DNA of 64,000 nt from Pseudoduganella dura (GTDB taxonomy: Bacteria > Pseudomonadota > Gammaproteobacteria > Burkholderiales > Burkholderiaceae_D), in assembly GCF_009727155.1 (NCBI RefSeq), contig NZ_WNWM01000002.1, forward strand, positions 2,790,001 through 2,854,000, given 5' to 3'. The notes under the pieces are model-generated. The model was not told the DNA's origin. It saw only the letters and a list, made by a program, of their open reading frames with translations, and did no database searches. A program made the translations under genes and the position numbers. Positions 1-8,793 of the stretch are shown one piece after another (position 1 is the stretch's first letter; the number at the start of each line of letters is the position of its first letter).

Positions 1-406
1 CGCCGTGGGCCAGCGTCAGCACGAACGGCTTGTCGACCGGTTCGCGGCCGAACACGATGCGCAGCGGCGCACCGGGGAGATTGGTCGGGGGATCGAGCAG
101 CAGGGTCATCGGGGTGCGCTTGAACGCGCGTTCGCGCAGCATGTCGTCCTGCGGCAGGGTCTTCCACTCGCGCCCGTCGCGCACCAGGAAGCGGTAGCCC
201 TCGGCGCCGGCTTCGAACGCGATCGGCCGGTTGCGCACGATCGCTTCATCGCGCGCCAGCTGCAGCAACAGGGCCACGCGCTGCGCTTCCTGCTGCATGG
301 CCTGGCGCCCGCTGGGGGCCGCGTTCATCGTCACCAGGCCCAGCGTGATGCCGATGACGACCAGCACCACCAGCAGCTCGATCAGGGTGAAGCCGCGCTG
401 GCGCAT
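1..406 (-). CDS. gspH: Type II secretion minor pseudopilin GspH (3' part outside window)
   Basis: Reads leftwards and runs off the window edge after about 135 codons. The N-terminus is MRQRG followed by FTLIELLVVLVVIG: a prepilin cleavage site after Gly5, Phe at +1, the conserved Glu at +5 (residue 10) and a hydrophobic helix. The rest fits GspH/XcpU, a minor pseudopilin of the type II secretion pseudopilus. It starts 15 bases after the gspG stop, so the two genes are co-transcribed. The start is the ATG just before the cleavage motif; a CTG a few codons upstream is possible but less likely. The assignment rests on the motif plus the position after gspG; the C-terminus is not visible. Confidence 0.85.
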   Translation of the reverse strand, partial: MRQRGFTLIELLVVLVVIGITLGLVTMNAAPSGRQAMQQEAQRVALLLQLARDEAIVRNRPIAFEAGAEGYRFLVRDGREWKTLPQDDMLRERAFKRTPMTLLLDPPTNLPGAPLRIVFGREPVDKPFVLTLAHG

Positions 407-421
407 GCTGCGGGACAGGAC

Positions 422-865
422 TCAGTTTTCCCAGGAGCCGACGTCGGCATCCTCGCCGGTGCCGCCAGGCTGGCCATCGGCGCCCTGCGAGAACACATCG
501 ACTTCGCCCTTTATGCCGGGCGACAGGTACTGGTACTGGAAACCCCACGGGTCCTTCGGCATTTTTTCCAGGTAGCCGCCTTCCTTCCAGCCGTTGGCGG
601 CCGGGCCGGAGGTCGGCTTCGTCAGCAGCGCCTGCAGGCCCTGCTCGGTGGTCGGATAGCGCGCATTGTCGAGCTTGTACAGCTTCAACGATTGCATGAT
701 CGTGGCGATGTCGACCTTGGCCGCGGCGATCTTCGATTCGCCGGTGCGGGCCAGCAGCTTGGGCACCACGAGCGCGGCCAGCACGCCCATGATGACGACG
801 ACCACCATGATTTCGATGAGGGTGAAACCACGCGCGCGGCGCTTGAAAGTGAGACCTTTTTTCAT
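422..865 (-). CDS. gspG: Type II secretion major pseudopilin GspG
   Basis: 147 residues, the usual GspG length. A basic leader ends at Gly13, then FTLIEIMVVVVIMGVLAALVVPKL gives the prepilin peptidase site, the +5 Glu (residue 18) and the membrane helix. The following stretch with ARYPTTEQGLQALLTKP and the C-terminal DVFSQGADGQPGG are GspG hallmarks; the latter is the calcium-binding loop region of the family. GspG polymerises in the inner membrane/periplasm into the pseudopilus that pushes folded substrates through the GspD secretin. It is followed immediately by gspH. Other gsp genes are presumably to the left of the window. Confidence 0.95.
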   Translation of the reverse strand: MKKGLTFKRRARGFTLIEIMVVVVIMGVLAALVVPKLLARTGESKIAAAKVDIATIMQSLKLYKLDNARYPTTEQGLQALLTKPTSGPAANGWKEGGYLEKMPKDPWGFQYQYLSPGIKGEVDVFSQGADGQPGGTGEDADVGSWEN

Positions 866-1007
866 GAAGCTTCAGGGGAAGATGAAAAAGCAGAGTGCAG
901 AAGTATAAGCCTGAATTGCTACGGGACGGTGAAAAAGGAGGTAAAGAGAAGTTACCGCAAACCGCCGGCAAGGACACCGGCTGCCCCGGTTTCCCCGCCT
1001 GCCCGGG

Positions 1008-1754
1008 CTACGTGCCGCACACCGGGCAGCCGGCATTGCGCCCCACCCCGATGCTGGTCCATTCCATGCGCAACCCGTCGAGCAGCAGCAGCCGGCCGGC
1101 CAGCGAGGTGCCCACGCCCATCACGATCTTCAGGGCCTCGGCCGCCTGCATGGCGCCAACCACGCCCACCAGCGGCGCGAACACGCCCATCGTCGAACAC
1201 GCCACGTCCTCGAAGGCCTGGTCCTGCGGAAACAGGCACGAGTAGCACGGCGCGTCTTCGCCGCGCGGGTCGAACACGCTGACCTGGCCGTCGAAACGAA
1301 TCACGGCGCCGGAGACGAGCGGCACGCGCGCTGCCACGCAGGCGCGGTTGACGGCGTGGCGGGTGGCGAAATTGTCGGTGCAGTCGAGGACGACGTCGCT
1401 GGCCGCGGCCAGTTCGGCGAGCCGCGCATCGTCCACGCGCTCGATCAGCGCGGTTACCCGCACATCCGGGTTGATCGCGGCGACCGCTTCGCTGGCCGAA
1501 AGCGCCTTCGGCCGGCCGACGCGCGCGGTGGTGTGGGCGATCTGGCGCTGCAGGTTCGTCAGGTCGACATCGTCGTCGTCGACGATCGTCAGGTGGCCGA
1601 CGCCGGCCGATGCCAGGTACAGCACGGCAGGCGAGCCGAGGCCGCCGGCGCCGATGACGAGCACGCGCGCCGCCAGCAGCTTCTGCTGGCCCTCGATGCC
1701 GATCTCGTCGAGCAGGATGTGCCGCGAATAGCGCAGCAGCTGTTCATCGTTCAT
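1008..1754 (-). CDS. moeB: MoeB/ThiF-family adenylyltransferase (E1-like)
   Basis: 248 residues. The nucleotide-binding loop GAGGLGS is at about residues 36-42, the Arg-finger region DLTNLQRQ follows, and CSTMGVF places the catalytic Cys at about residue 186. Zinc is held by two CxxC pairs (CYSC near 170 and CPVC at the C-terminus). Such enzymes adenylate the C-terminal glycine of a ubiquitin-like sulfur carrier (MoaD or ThiS) for molybdopterin or thiamine synthesis. The start lies 6 bases after the ctpA stop, so it is probably the last gene of the gpmA-envC-ctpA-moeB run. No rhodanese domain is fused. Whether it serves MoaD, ThiS or both cannot be told from sequence. Confidence 0.88.
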   Translation of the reverse strand: MNDEQLLRYSRHILLDEIGIEGQQKLLAARVLVIGAGGLGSPAVLYLASAGVGHLTIVDDDDVDLTNLQRQIAHTTARVGRPKALSASEAVAAINPDVRVTALIERVDDARLAELAAASDVVLDCTDNFATRHAVNRACVAARVPLVSGAVIRFDGQVSVFDPRGEDAPCYSCLFPQDQAFEDVACSTMGVFAPLVGVVGAMQAAEALKIVMGVGTSLAGRLLLLDGLRMEWTSIGVGRNAGCPVCGT

Positions 1755-1760
1755 GCGTGG

Positions 1761-3323
1761 CTATTTGTCGAGCGAGGGCGGGGTGGACGACGGCGTGGTG
1801 GACGACGGCGTGGCCGGCGACGGCCTGGCGGGCATCGGCGCAACGTGCGACGGCGGCGCCTTCTTGTCTTCCGGCTTCACGGTATCGCTCTTCGTCTCGG
1901 GCTTGACCAGGATTTCCGCGGCCCCCTTTTCGGCCGGCGTATCGGCCTTCGCCAGCTTGACCGGCAGGCCCTTGAAGTGGTTCAGCGCCTGCGCCAGCTG
2001 GAAATCTTCCTTGCTGCCGAACTCGACCGGCTTCTGCTTCTTCGCCAGGGCGACGATGCGCTGCTCTTCTTCCAGTTCGTCGTGCTTGACCGGGCGGATT
2101 TCCTTGTCGTCGCCGGACAGGTGCTTCTGCAGGTCCGCTTCGCGCAGCCGCAGGCTGTTCAGGCCGTCGCCTTCGGCCGTTTCATCCACGTGCACGTCCG
2201 GCTCGATGCCCTTGGCCTGGATCGCCCGCCCCTTCGGCGTGTAGTAGCGCGCGGTCGTCAGCTTGACGGCCGTATCGGCGGTCAGCTGGCGCAGCGTCTG
2301 CACGGAGCCCTTGCCGAACGTGGTGGTGCCGATCACGGTGGCGCGCTTGTAGTCCTGCAGCGCGCCGGCCACGATCTCGGATGCGGAAGCCGAACCGGCG
2401 TTGACGAGCACCACCAGCGGCACCGTCTTGACGGCCGCCGGCAGCTTCGCCAGCGGGTCGCCGGGGTGGCGGCCCGCGTAGTATTCCGGCCGCGCGTAGA
2501 ACGTCTGCTTGGAGTCGGCCAGCTGGCCGTTGGTGGAAACCACCACCGAATCCTTCGGCAGGAATGCCGCGGACACGCCGATCGCGCCCGGCACCACGCC
2601 GCCCGGGTCGTTGCGCAGGTCCAGCACGATGCCCTTGATGTCCGGCGTTTTTTCATACAGGGCGGCCAGCTTCTTGACCATTTCCTCGACGGTGGGTTCC
2701 TGGAACTGGGAAATGCGCAGCCAAACGTAGCCCGGCTCCACCACTTTCGCCTTCACGCTCTGCACGCGGATTTCCTCGCGCACGATGGGCACGATCAACG
2801 GCTTGTCCTCGCCCTTGCGGGAAATCGTCAGCACCACCTTGGTGCGCGGCTCGCCGCGCATCTTCTTGATCGACTCGTCGAGCGACATGCCCTTGAGCGG
2901 CACGTTGTCGATGCGGGTGATCAGGTCGCCGGAGCGGATGCCGGCCTTGAACGCCGGCGTATCCTCGATCGGCGACACCACCTTCACGTAGCCATCCTCG
3001 GTGGAGACCTCGATGCCGACGCCGACGAACTTGCCCTGCACCGATTCGCGCATCTCGCGGAACGCCTTCTGGTCCAGGTACACCGAGTGCGGATCGAGCG
3101 ACGACACCATGCCGGCGATCGCTTCCTGCAGCAGCTTCTTGTCGTCCACGTTTTCCACGTAGTCGCTCTTGATCAGGCCGAACACGTCCGACAGCTGGCG
3201 CAACTCCTCGAGCGGCAGCGGCGCATCGATCCGCTGCGCCAGCGCGGAAAAGTTCATGGAGGCAGCCACGCCGGCCACCATGCCCAGGCCGATCAGGCCG
3301 ATACTCTTGAGTTTGTTGCTCAT
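1761..3323 (-). CDS. ctpA: S41-family C-terminal processing protease
   Basis: 520 residues from the preferred ATG (MSNKLK); an in-frame ATG 7 codons upstream is less likely because MSNKLK directly begins the signal/anchor helix. After the helix comes a PDZ domain (VGIEVSTEDGYVKVV...AGIRSGDLITRIDNVPL) and then the S41 catalytic core. The Ser/Lys dyad is visible as SASASE and FGKGSVQ, so the enzyme should be active. The C-terminus is low-complexity and Pro/Thr/Ser-rich. Family members trim the C-termini of periplasmic or exported proteins and influence peptidoglycan hydrolases. The location after envC fits a cell-envelope role. Confidence 0.93.
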   Translation of the reverse strand: MSNKLKSIGLIGLGMVAGVAASMNFSALAQRIDAPLPLEELRQLSDVFGLIKSDYVENVDDKKLLQEAIAGMVSSLDPHSVYLDQKAFREMRESVQGKFVGVGIEVSTEDGYVKVVSPIEDTPAFKAGIRSGDLITRIDNVPLKGMSLDESIKKMRGEPRTKVVLTISRKGEDKPLIVPIVREEIRVQSVKAKVVEPGYVWLRISQFQEPTVEEMVKKLAALYEKTPDIKGIVLDLRNDPGGVVPGAIGVSAAFLPKDSVVVSTNGQLADSKQTFYARPEYYAGRHPGDPLAKLPAAVKTVPLVVLVNAGSASASEIVAGALQDYKRATVIGTTTFGKGSVQTLRQLTADTAVKLTTARYYTPKGRAIQAKGIEPDVHVDETAEGDGLNSLRLREADLQKHLSGDDKEIRPVKHDELEEEQRIVALAKKQKPVEFGSKEDFQLAQALNHFKGLPVKLAKADTPAEKGAAEILVKPETKSDTVKPEDKKAPPSHVAPMPARPSPATPSSTTPSSTPPSLDK

Positions 3324-3358
3324 TGATGTTCCACTGAGGTACAACGGGGGAAGCGCAT

Positions 3359-3409
3359 GGTGTCAGGCACCTTTTTCCGGCGATTTTCCGGAAAAAGGTG
3401 CCTGACACC
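3359..3409. repeat. Perfect 22-bp inverted repeat with GGTGTCAGGCACC core
   Basis: Left arm 3359-3380 and right arm 3388-3409 are perfect reverse complements around a 7-nt loop (CGATTTT). Each arm carries GGTGTCAGGCACC followed by a T/A-rich run and CCGG. It lies between envC and ctpA, both read leftwards, so it could act as an attenuator or mRNA-stabilising hairpin. The core differs by two bases from GGTGACAGGCTCC, which recurs at 55.2 kb, suggesting a dispersed repeat family. Mobilisation by a REP-associated transposase is only a guess; none is encoded here. Confidence 0.85.
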
Positions 3410-3455
3410 GGTTTTTGGCAGCAACACGGTTTTGGCAGCGCTCCGGCAGGGATTG

Positions 3456-4964
3456 TCAGAACTTCACCCACCCGGCAGGATCGAACGCCCGGCCCTGATG
3501 ACGCAGCTCGAAGTATAAACCCGATTCTTCATTGCCACCGCTGTTGCCGGCCGCGGCGATGACGTCGCCGCCCTTCACCACGTCGCCGGCGCGCTTGAGC
3601 AGCGACTGGTTGTTGCCGTAGATGCTCATGTACTGGCCGCCGTGGTCGACGATGATCAGGTTGCCGAAGCCGCGCAGCCAGTCGGCGAACACCACGCGGC
3701 CCTGCGCCACGCTGCGGATTTCGGTACCCTCGCCGGCCAGGATGAACATGCCTTTCCAGCCGGGGCCGTCGCCGCGCTTGCTGCCGAAACGCGCGGCGAC
3801 CCGGCCGGAGACCGGCGCGCGCATCTGCCCTTTCAGGCTGGCGAACGCGCCGGCCGGCGCCGCCGGGGCCAGCGCCACGTCCGCCGGCCGGGCCGCGCCT
3901 TCGTCGCGCGGCTCGGGCTTCGCCGGTTCGCGCTGCGTGATCCTCGGCTCCGGTTTCGGTTCGATCTTCGGTTCCGCCTTTGGCGCCGGCCTGTGTTCCG
4001 GCCTGGCGGCGATTTTCGGCTCTTCCTTCCTGTTGCGTTGTTCCCGCGCCAGCCTTTCGCGCTCGGCCTTTGCCTTGGCGGCGGCCAGCGCGCGCGCCTC
4101 GGCTTCCGCCCTGGCTTTCGCGGCGCGCTCCGCAGCCAGGCGCTCCTGGCGCGCCTTTTCGGCCGCGGCGGCGCGCGCCTGTTCCTCGATCAGCTTGGCC
4201 AGCCGGTCGACCAGCGCCCCCATGCGCTGCTCGTCACGCTCCACGCGGCCCACCTCCTTGCGCTGCGTGTCGAGCTTTTGCGACAGGTTCGCCACCAGCG
4301 CGGCGTGCTTCGCCTTTTGCTGTTCCAGCACGGCTTTCTGCTGGCGTTCCTCGTCGGCGATTTCCACCAGCTCGTCGCGGGCATTCTGTGCTTCGGCCTG
4401 GTTGGTCTCCACGGCCGCCAGGTTGGTGCGCAGCGATTCGATCAGTTGCGCCTGCGCCTGCGACACGTAGGACATCAGTTGCAGGTCGCGGTTGATGCGG
4501 TTCGGGTTATCGCCGGAGAGCAGCAGCTTGATCCGGTCTTCGTTGCCGGCCACGTATTGCTCGCGCAGCAGCCGGGCCAGCTGGCCTTTCTGGCTGGCGA
4601 TGGTGCCGGCCAGCCGCTCGCGCTCGGCGGCCAGCTCGGTCATCCTGCTGGTGGTGGCGGCAGTCTCGGCGGCCAGTTCGCGCAACTGGCGGTTGGCGTT
4701 CGAGATCGCTTCCTCGGATTCGGCCAGCGTGTCGGCCGCATCCTCGCGCGCGCTTTCGGTCTGGCCGATGTCGCGCTTCAGGGCATTGAGTTTCTGCTGC
4801 AGCGCGATGCGCTCCGCCTCGGCGGCCGCCTTCTGCTTGCTGCGGTTGGTCTGTTGCTTGGACTGGGGCGCGGCGAGGGCATCGCCCCCGCCGAGCGCCA
4901 GCGCCGCGGCCATGCCCAGCGCGGCAAACCAGGCGCCGGCGCGCCGCGGACGATTGACTGGCAT
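3456..4964 (-). CDS. envC: Murein hydrolase activator EnvC (LytM/M23 domain)
   Basis: 502 residues: signal peptide (residues 1-31, ending DALAA), a long coiled coil to about residue 300 rich in Glu/Arg/Ala/Gln, a Lys/Pro/Glu-rich linker, then a C-terminal M23/LytM domain from about residue 375. The LytM fold is recognisable (APVSGRVAARFG, IIVDHGGQYMSIYGN, AAAGNSGG), but the zinc ligands are absent: GWKGMFI replaces the usual HxGxD segment and LYFELR replaces HLHFE. This degeneracy is what defines EnvC as an activator of the AmiA/AmiB amidases during daughter-cell separation rather than a hydrolase. It sits between gpmA and ctpA with 6 bases to gpmA. Confidence 0.92.
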   Translation of the reverse strand: MPVNRPRRAGAWFAALGMAAALALGGGDALAAPQSKQQTNRSKQKAAAEAERIALQQKLNALKRDIGQTESAREDAADTLAESEEAISNANRQLRELAAETAATTSRMTELAAERERLAGTIASQKGQLARLLREQYVAGNEDRIKLLLSGDNPNRINRDLQLMSYVSQAQAQLIESLRTNLAAVETNQAEAQNARDELVEIADEERQQKAVLEQQKAKHAALVANLSQKLDTQRKEVGRVERDEQRMGALVDRLAKLIEEQARAAAAEKARQERLAAERAAKARAEAEARALAAAKAKAERERLAREQRNRKEEPKIAARPEHRPAPKAEPKIEPKPEPRITQREPAKPEPRDEGAARPADVALAPAAPAGAFASLKGQMRAPVSGRVAARFGSKRGDGPGWKGMFILAGEGTEIRSVAQGRVVFADWLRGFGNLIIVDHGGQYMSIYGNNQSLLKRAGDVVKGGDVIAAAGNSGGNEESGLYFELRHQGRAFDPAGWVKF

Positions 4965-4970
4965 CGAGCG

Positions 4971-5717
4971 TTACTTGGCCTTGCCCTGGTTGGCCACGGC
5001 CGCCTGGGCAGCGGCGATCGCGTCGGCATCGCCCAGGTAATAGTGGCGGATCGGCTTCAGGTCCGCGTCCAGTTCATACACGAGCGGCTGGCCGTTGGGA
5101 ATGTTCAGGCCGACGATTTCCTCGTCGCTGATACCGTCCAGCATCTTGATCAGCGCGCGCAGGCTGTTGCCATGGGCGGAGATCAGGATCTTCTTGCCGG
5201 CCTTGATCTGCGGGGCGATTTCCTCGTTCCATGCCGGCAGCACGCGCGCCACCGTATCCTTCAGGCATTCGGTCAGCGGGATCTGCTCTTTCGGCAGGCC
5301 GGCATAACGGGGATCGTTGAACGAGGCGCGGTCGTCGCCCTCTTCCAGCGACGGCGGCGGGATGTCGTAGCTGCGGCGCCAGACCAGCACCTGCTTGTCG
5401 CCGAACTTGGCGGCAGTCTCGCCCTTGTCCAGGCCCTGCAGCGCACCGTAATGGCGTTCGTTCAGGCGCCAGTCGTTCCTGACCGGCAGGTACATCAGGT
5501 CCATCTCGTCCAGCGTCAGCCACAGCGTGCGGATCGCCCGTTTCAGCACCGACGTGTAGCACAGGTCGAACGTGTAGCCTTCGCGCTTGAGCACTTCACC
5601 GGCGGACTTCGCTTCCTTCACGCCTTTTTCGGTCAGGTCCACATCGGTCCAGCCGGTAAAGCGGTTTTCGAGATTCCACGTGGACTCACCATGACGCATG
5701 AAAACAATTTTGTACAT
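4971..5717 (-). CDS. gpmA: 2,3-bisphosphoglycerate-dependent phosphoglycerate mutase
   Basis: 248 residues, standard dPGM length. The phosphohistidine motif is MRHGES with His9; substrate contacts are visible as NRFTGW and [12 protein letters not shown], and the second catalytic His is in [11 protein letters not shown]. It interconverts 3- and 2-phosphoglycerate in glycolysis and gluconeogenesis in the cytosol. It is first in the leftward gpmA-envC-ctpA-moeB run and divergent from the rhodanese gene; a 103-bp intergenic region separates them. Confidence 0.97.
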   Translation of the reverse strand: MYKIVFMRHGESTWNLENRFTGWTDVDLTEKGVKEAKSAGEVLKREGYTFDLCYTSVLKRAIRTLWLTLDEMDLMYLPVRNDWRLNERHYGALQGLDKGETAAKFGDKQVLVWRRSYDIPPPSLEEGDDRASFNDPRYAGLPKEQIPLTECLKDTVARVLPAWNEEIAPQIKAGKKILISAHGNSLRALIKMLDGISDEEIVGLNIPNGQPLVYELDADLKPIRHYYLGDADAIAAAQAAVANQGKAK

Positions 5718-5783
5718 AGGGCAATCTTTTTAGAAGGGTAGGATGGGAAATCTGCAGCCGGAGCCGTTGTTCGTCTTCTATTT

Positions 5784-5789
5784 TATAAT
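5784..5789 (+). promoter_or_regulatory. Candidate -10 box (TATAAT) for the rhodanese-grxC genes
   Basis: A perfect TATAAT hexamer lies 31 bases before the GTG start of the rhodanese gene, in the gpmA/rhodanese divergent region. No convincing -35 hexamer is seen at normal spacing, so this is only a likely promoter. Confidence 0.35.
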
Positions 5790-5820
5790 GCGCGGATTGA
5801 GTTCAACCATTGGAAGCTAA

Positions 5821-6222
5821 GTGAAATTCATCCTCGACCATATCTTTCTTGTTGGCATCGCCGTCTTGTCCGGTGGCGCGCTGCTTTGGCCCTTGCTGAC
5901 GCAACGGGGCAAAAAGGCGACCCCGCAGCAGGTTACGCTGTTGATAAACCGGGCCAAAGCCACCATTGTAGATGTACGCGACGCTGCCGCTTTCGGTGCG
6001 GGGCACCTGCCGGATGCGAGGAATATTCCGCTGGGTGAACTGGCCAAGCGCAGTGGCGAGCTGGAGAAGTTCAAGAACAGGACGGCCGTGGTCGTCTGCC
6101 AAAAAGGGACGCGGGCCTTCGGTGCCGCAAAGATTCTGGAAAAGGCGGGGTTTGCCGATGTGGTCGTCCTGGACGGCGGCATCGACGCATGGAAAACCCA
6201 GGGGTTGCCGATTACCAAATAA
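5821..6222 (+). CDS. Membrane-anchored rhodanese-like protein
   Basis: 133 residues, with a GTG start preceded by GGAAG. Residues 1-25 form a hydrophobic anchor (FILDHIFLVGIAVLSGGALLW), followed by a single rhodanese domain with ATIVDVRDAAAFGAGHLPDARNIP and active-site loop VVVCQKGTRAFGAA, where the Cys is the predicted persulfide carrier. The C-terminal DGGIDAWKTQGLPI is typical. Single-domain rhodaneses transfer sulfane sulfur; the substrate here is unknown. It precedes grxC by 15 bases and secB, an arrangement frequent in betaproteobacteria that suggests thiol or export homeostasis. Confidence 0.9.
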   Translation: MKFILDHIFLVGIAVLSGGALLWPLLTQRGKKATPQQVTLLINRAKATIVDVRDAAAFGAGHLPDARNIPLGELAKRSGELEKFKNRTAVVVCQKGTRAFGAAKILEKAGFADVVVLDGGIDAWKTQGLPITK

Positions 6223-6237
6223 AGGAGGATTACCGTC

Positions 6238-6498
6238 ATGACCGCTCAAGTAACGATGTACACCACCGCCGTTTGCCCGTATTGCATCCGTGCCGAACGG
6301 CTGCTGGAAAGCAAGGGGATCAAGAACATCGACAAGATCCGCGTCGACCTCGATCCCGACCAGCGCCAGATGATGATGCAGAAAACCGGCCGCCGCACGG
6401 TACCGCAGATTTACGTGGGCGAAACCCATGTCGGCGGCTTCGACGACCTGTATGCGCTGGACCAGGCCGGCCGCCTCGATCCACTGCTGAACGGCTGA
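6238..6498 (+). CDS. grxC: Glutaredoxin 3
   Basis: 86 residues with the dithiol active site CPYC at residues 13-16, the cis-proline TVPQIYVG and the glutathione-binding GGFDDLYALD. It reduces protein disulfides and glutathione mixed disulfides in the cytosol. A very strong ribosome site (AAGGAGG) precedes the ATG. It follows the rhodanese gene closely and precedes secB, probably in the same operon. Confidence 0.96.
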   Translation: MTAQVTMYTTAVCPYCIRAERLLESKGIKNIDKIRVDLDPDQRQMMMQKTGRRTVPQIYVGETHVGGFDDLYALDQAGRLDPLLNG

Positions 6499-6645
6499 CA
6501 TTTCTTGCCGATTTAATAAAATTACAACGCCGGGCAAAAAAAGGCTGGCAGGCATATTTGTTTTGCTACAATTGCCCACGCGTTTGATCCAGGCCCCCCT
6601 GGGCGGACGACATAATCATCTGTCCAAATTCATTGAAAGCGTTCC

Positions 6646-7122
6646 ATGTCTGACGAAAACCTGCAACCCGTATTCCAAATCCAACGCGTCTACCTGAAAG
6701 ACCTGTCGCTGGAACAGCCGAATTCCCCGGGCATCTTCCTGGAGCAGGAAGCCCCGTCGATCGAAGTGGCCCTGGATGTGGGCGCCGTTCCACTGCAGGA
6801 AGGCATCTTCGAATCCACGGTGACGATCACCGTGACCGCCAAGGTGAAGGACAAGGTTGCATTCCTGGTGGAAGGCAAGCAGGCAGGCATCTTTGAAGCG
6901 CGCAACATTCCAGCCGAACAGCTCGATCCGCTGCTGGGCATCGGTTGCCCGAATATCGTGTACCCGTACCTGCGCGCCAACATCGCCGACGTGATCACCC
7001 GCGCGGGCTTCCCGCCGGTACACCTGGCCGAGATCAACTTCGAAGTGTTCTACCAGCAGCGCCTGCAGGCCATCGCCGAACAGCAAGGCAAGCTGGCCGA
7101 AGGCACCAGCACCGTTCAGTAA
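6646..7122 (+). CDS. secB: Protein-export chaperone SecB
   Basis: 158 residues, the usual SecB size. The N-terminal [19 protein letters not shown] and central [35 protein letters not shown] are family signatures. SecB forms tetramers that hold preproteins unfolded and hand them to SecA. A 147-base gap after grxC leaves room for its own promoter; it is followed by a hairpin at 7175-7200. Confidence 0.97.
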   Translation: MSDENLQPVFQIQRVYLKDLSLEQPNSPGIFLEQEAPSIEVALDVGAVPLQEGIFESTVTITVTAKVKDKVAFLVEGKQAGIFEARNIPAEQLDPLLGIGCPNIVYPYLRANIADVITRAGFPPVHLAEINFEVFYQQRLQAIAEQQGKLAEGTSTVQ

Positions 7123-7174
7123 TCCGGCTGAACAGAAGCGGCCCGGTGTTTCACCAGGCCCGCTTCGCTCCCAT

Positions 7175-7200
7175 ATCAAAGGCCCGTTGTGGCCTTTGAT
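7175..7200 (+). terminator. Terminator-like hairpin after secB
   Basis: A perfect 10-bp stem (ATCAAAGGCC with GGCCTTTGAT) and a 6-nt loop, followed by CATTTTGG rather than a clean T-run. A second, imperfect GC-rich hairpin lies just before it (7137-7170). Together they probably end or attenuate secB transcription before the SH3 gene. Confidence 0.55.
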
Positions 7201-7224
7201 CATTTTGGACGAAAGTTTTTAGCA

Positions 7225-7668
7225 ATGAGTATTACCCGCTTGATAATGGGCGCCATCGTGTTACTGGCGAGCGGCGCCGGCTGGGCTGCCGATTTCAAGA
7301 CGGTTGGCGCGGCGCCCGCCGTGCTGTACGACGCGCCTTCCACGAAGGGCGTCAAGCTGTTCACCGTGCCGCGCGGCGCGCCGCTGGAAATCGTGCTTAC
7401 CTATGGCGACTGGGTCAAGGTGCGCGACGTGTCCGGCGACCTGGCCTGGACGCCGGCGCGCGGGCTGTCGAGCCGCCGCAATGTCATCGCCCGTGCGCCG
7501 AACGTGAAAATCCGCGCGGCCGAGGACGATGCGTCCGCCGTGGTGTTCACGGTCGACAAGGGCGTGCTGCTGGAGCTGGGGGAACCCGGCGCGAACGGCT
7601 GGATCAAGGTGCGTCACCGCGACGGCCTGGCCGGCTACGTGCGCGGCAGCGATATTTGGGGTTATTGA
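7225..7668 (+). CDS. Secreted bacterial SH3-domain protein
   Basis: 147 residues from the ATG at MSITRL. A start 12 codons upstream is rejected because it falls inside the secB hairpin. The signal peptide ends around AGWAA (residue 22). Two SH3-like segments follow: [30 protein letters not shown] and [28 protein letters not shown], each with a GDWVKVRD or NGWIKVRH type tryptophan repeat. Such proteins bind cell-wall or envelope ligands. Only one base separates the stop from gpsA, implying co-transcription. The specific role is unknown. Confidence 0.85.
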   Translation: MSITRLIMGAIVLLASGAGWAADFKTVGAAPAVLYDAPSTKGVKLFTVPRGAPLEIVLTYGDWVKVRDVSGDLAWTPARGLSSRRNVIARAPNVKIRAAEDDASAVVFTVDKGVLLELGEPGANGWIKVRHRDGLAGYVRGSDIWGY

Positions 7669-7669
7669 C

Positions 7670-8719
7670 ATGCAAGACAATCCAACGAGCCGGCGCCGCA
7701 TCACCGTCCTGGGCGCCGGCGCCTGGGGCACGGCCGTCGCCATCGCCGTCGCCGCCCGGCACGATGTCGTGCTGTGGGGCCGTAACGCGCAAGCCATGGC
7801 GGACATCGCCGAGGCCCGCGACAACACGCACTACCTGCCCGGCTTTCCCTTCCCCCCCGCCCTGCGCGTGAGCGCCGATTTCGATGAAGCGGTCGCTCAC
7901 GCGCAACGCGACGCCGACGGCAACGACGGCCTGCTGATCGCGGCCACGCCGGTGGCCGGCCTGCGCCCGCTGCTGCACAGCCTGAAGGGCCGCCCGATCC
8001 CCAACCTGGTCTGGCTGTGCAAGGGTTTCGAATATGACACCGGGCTGCTGCCGCACCAGATCTTCCGCGAAGTGCTGGGCGACGCTATTCCCGGCGGCGC
8101 GCTGTCCGGTCCGTCGTTCGCGCAGGAAGTGGCGCGCGGCCTGCCGTGCGCGCTGACCATCGCCTCCACGTCGGCCGCGCTGCGCGACTGCGTGGTGGCC
8201 ACGGTGCATGGCGGCACGATGCGCGTGTACTCGAGCGACGACCTGATCGGCGTGGAAGTCGGCGGCGCCGTGAAAAACGTGATGGCGATCGCCACCGGCT
8301 GCGCCGACGGCCTGGGCCTGGGCCTGAATGCCCGTGCCGCGCTGATCACCCGCGGGCTGGCCGAGGTGACCCGCCTGGGCACGACGCTGGGCGGCAACAT
8401 CGAAACCTTCATGGGCCTGACCGGCATGGGCGACCTGATCCTCACGTGCACGGGCGACCTGTCGCGCAACCGCCGCGTGGGCCTCGGCCTGGCGCAAGGC
8501 AAGGCGCTGGAGACGATCGTGGCCGAACTGGGCCACGTGGCCGAGGGCGTACCCTGCGCCAAGGCCGTGCGCGAACTGGCCGCCCGGCTCGGTGTCGACA
8601 TGCCGCTCACCAATGGTGTTGCGTCGATGCTGTTCGACGGCGTGAAACCGGAAGTGCTGGTGGCCCGGATGCTGGCCCGCGATCCCCGCGATGAGACACT
8701 CGCGCCCGCTTCCAAGTAA
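7670..8719 (+). CDS. gpsA: NAD(P)H-dependent glycerol-3-phosphate dehydrogenase
   Basis: 349 residues. The Rossmann motif is [61 protein letters not shown] and [25 protein letters not shown] are diagnostic of GpsA, with the catalytic Lys in the VKN segment. It reduces dihydroxyacetone phosphate to sn-glycerol-3-phosphate for phospholipid synthesis. The secB-(SH3)-gpsA order is typical of Burkholderiales. The chosen ATG is one base after the SH3 gene stop. Confidence 0.97.
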   Translation: MQDNPTSRRRITVLGAGAWGTAVAIAVAARHDVVLWGRNAQAMADIAEARDNTHYLPGFPFPPALRVSADFDEAVAHAQRDADGNDGLLIAATPVAGLRPLLHSLKGRPIPNLVWLCKGFEYDTGLLPHQIFREVLGDAIPGGALSGPSFAQEVARGLPCALTIASTSAALRDCVVATVHGGTMRVYSSDDLIGVEVGGAVKNVMAIATGCADGLGLGLNARAALITRGLAEVTRLGTTLGGNIETFMGLTGMGDLILTCTGDLSRNRRVGLGLAQGKALETIVAELGHVAEGVPCAKAVRELAARLGVDMPLTNGVASMLFDGVKPEVLVARMLARDPRDETLAPASK

Positions 8720-8793
8720 GGTTTGATCCAATCGAAGTCGTGCGCTGAAAGGCATCGATAGACTTGACGGGTACGCTTGCCCGTTCGCTATCC

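Noticed and set aside
1356..3326. Long plus-strand open frames antisense to moeB and ctpA (and similar ones opposite icmF, GH65 and the oxidoreductase)
   Set aside because: Compositional shadows typical of GC-rich genomes: rich in Arg, Gly, His and Gln, with no motifs and full overlap with well-supported genes.
3456..4964. EnvC as an active M23 peptidase
   Set aside because: The zinc-ligand positions are replaced (GWKGMF, LYFELR), as in known activators.
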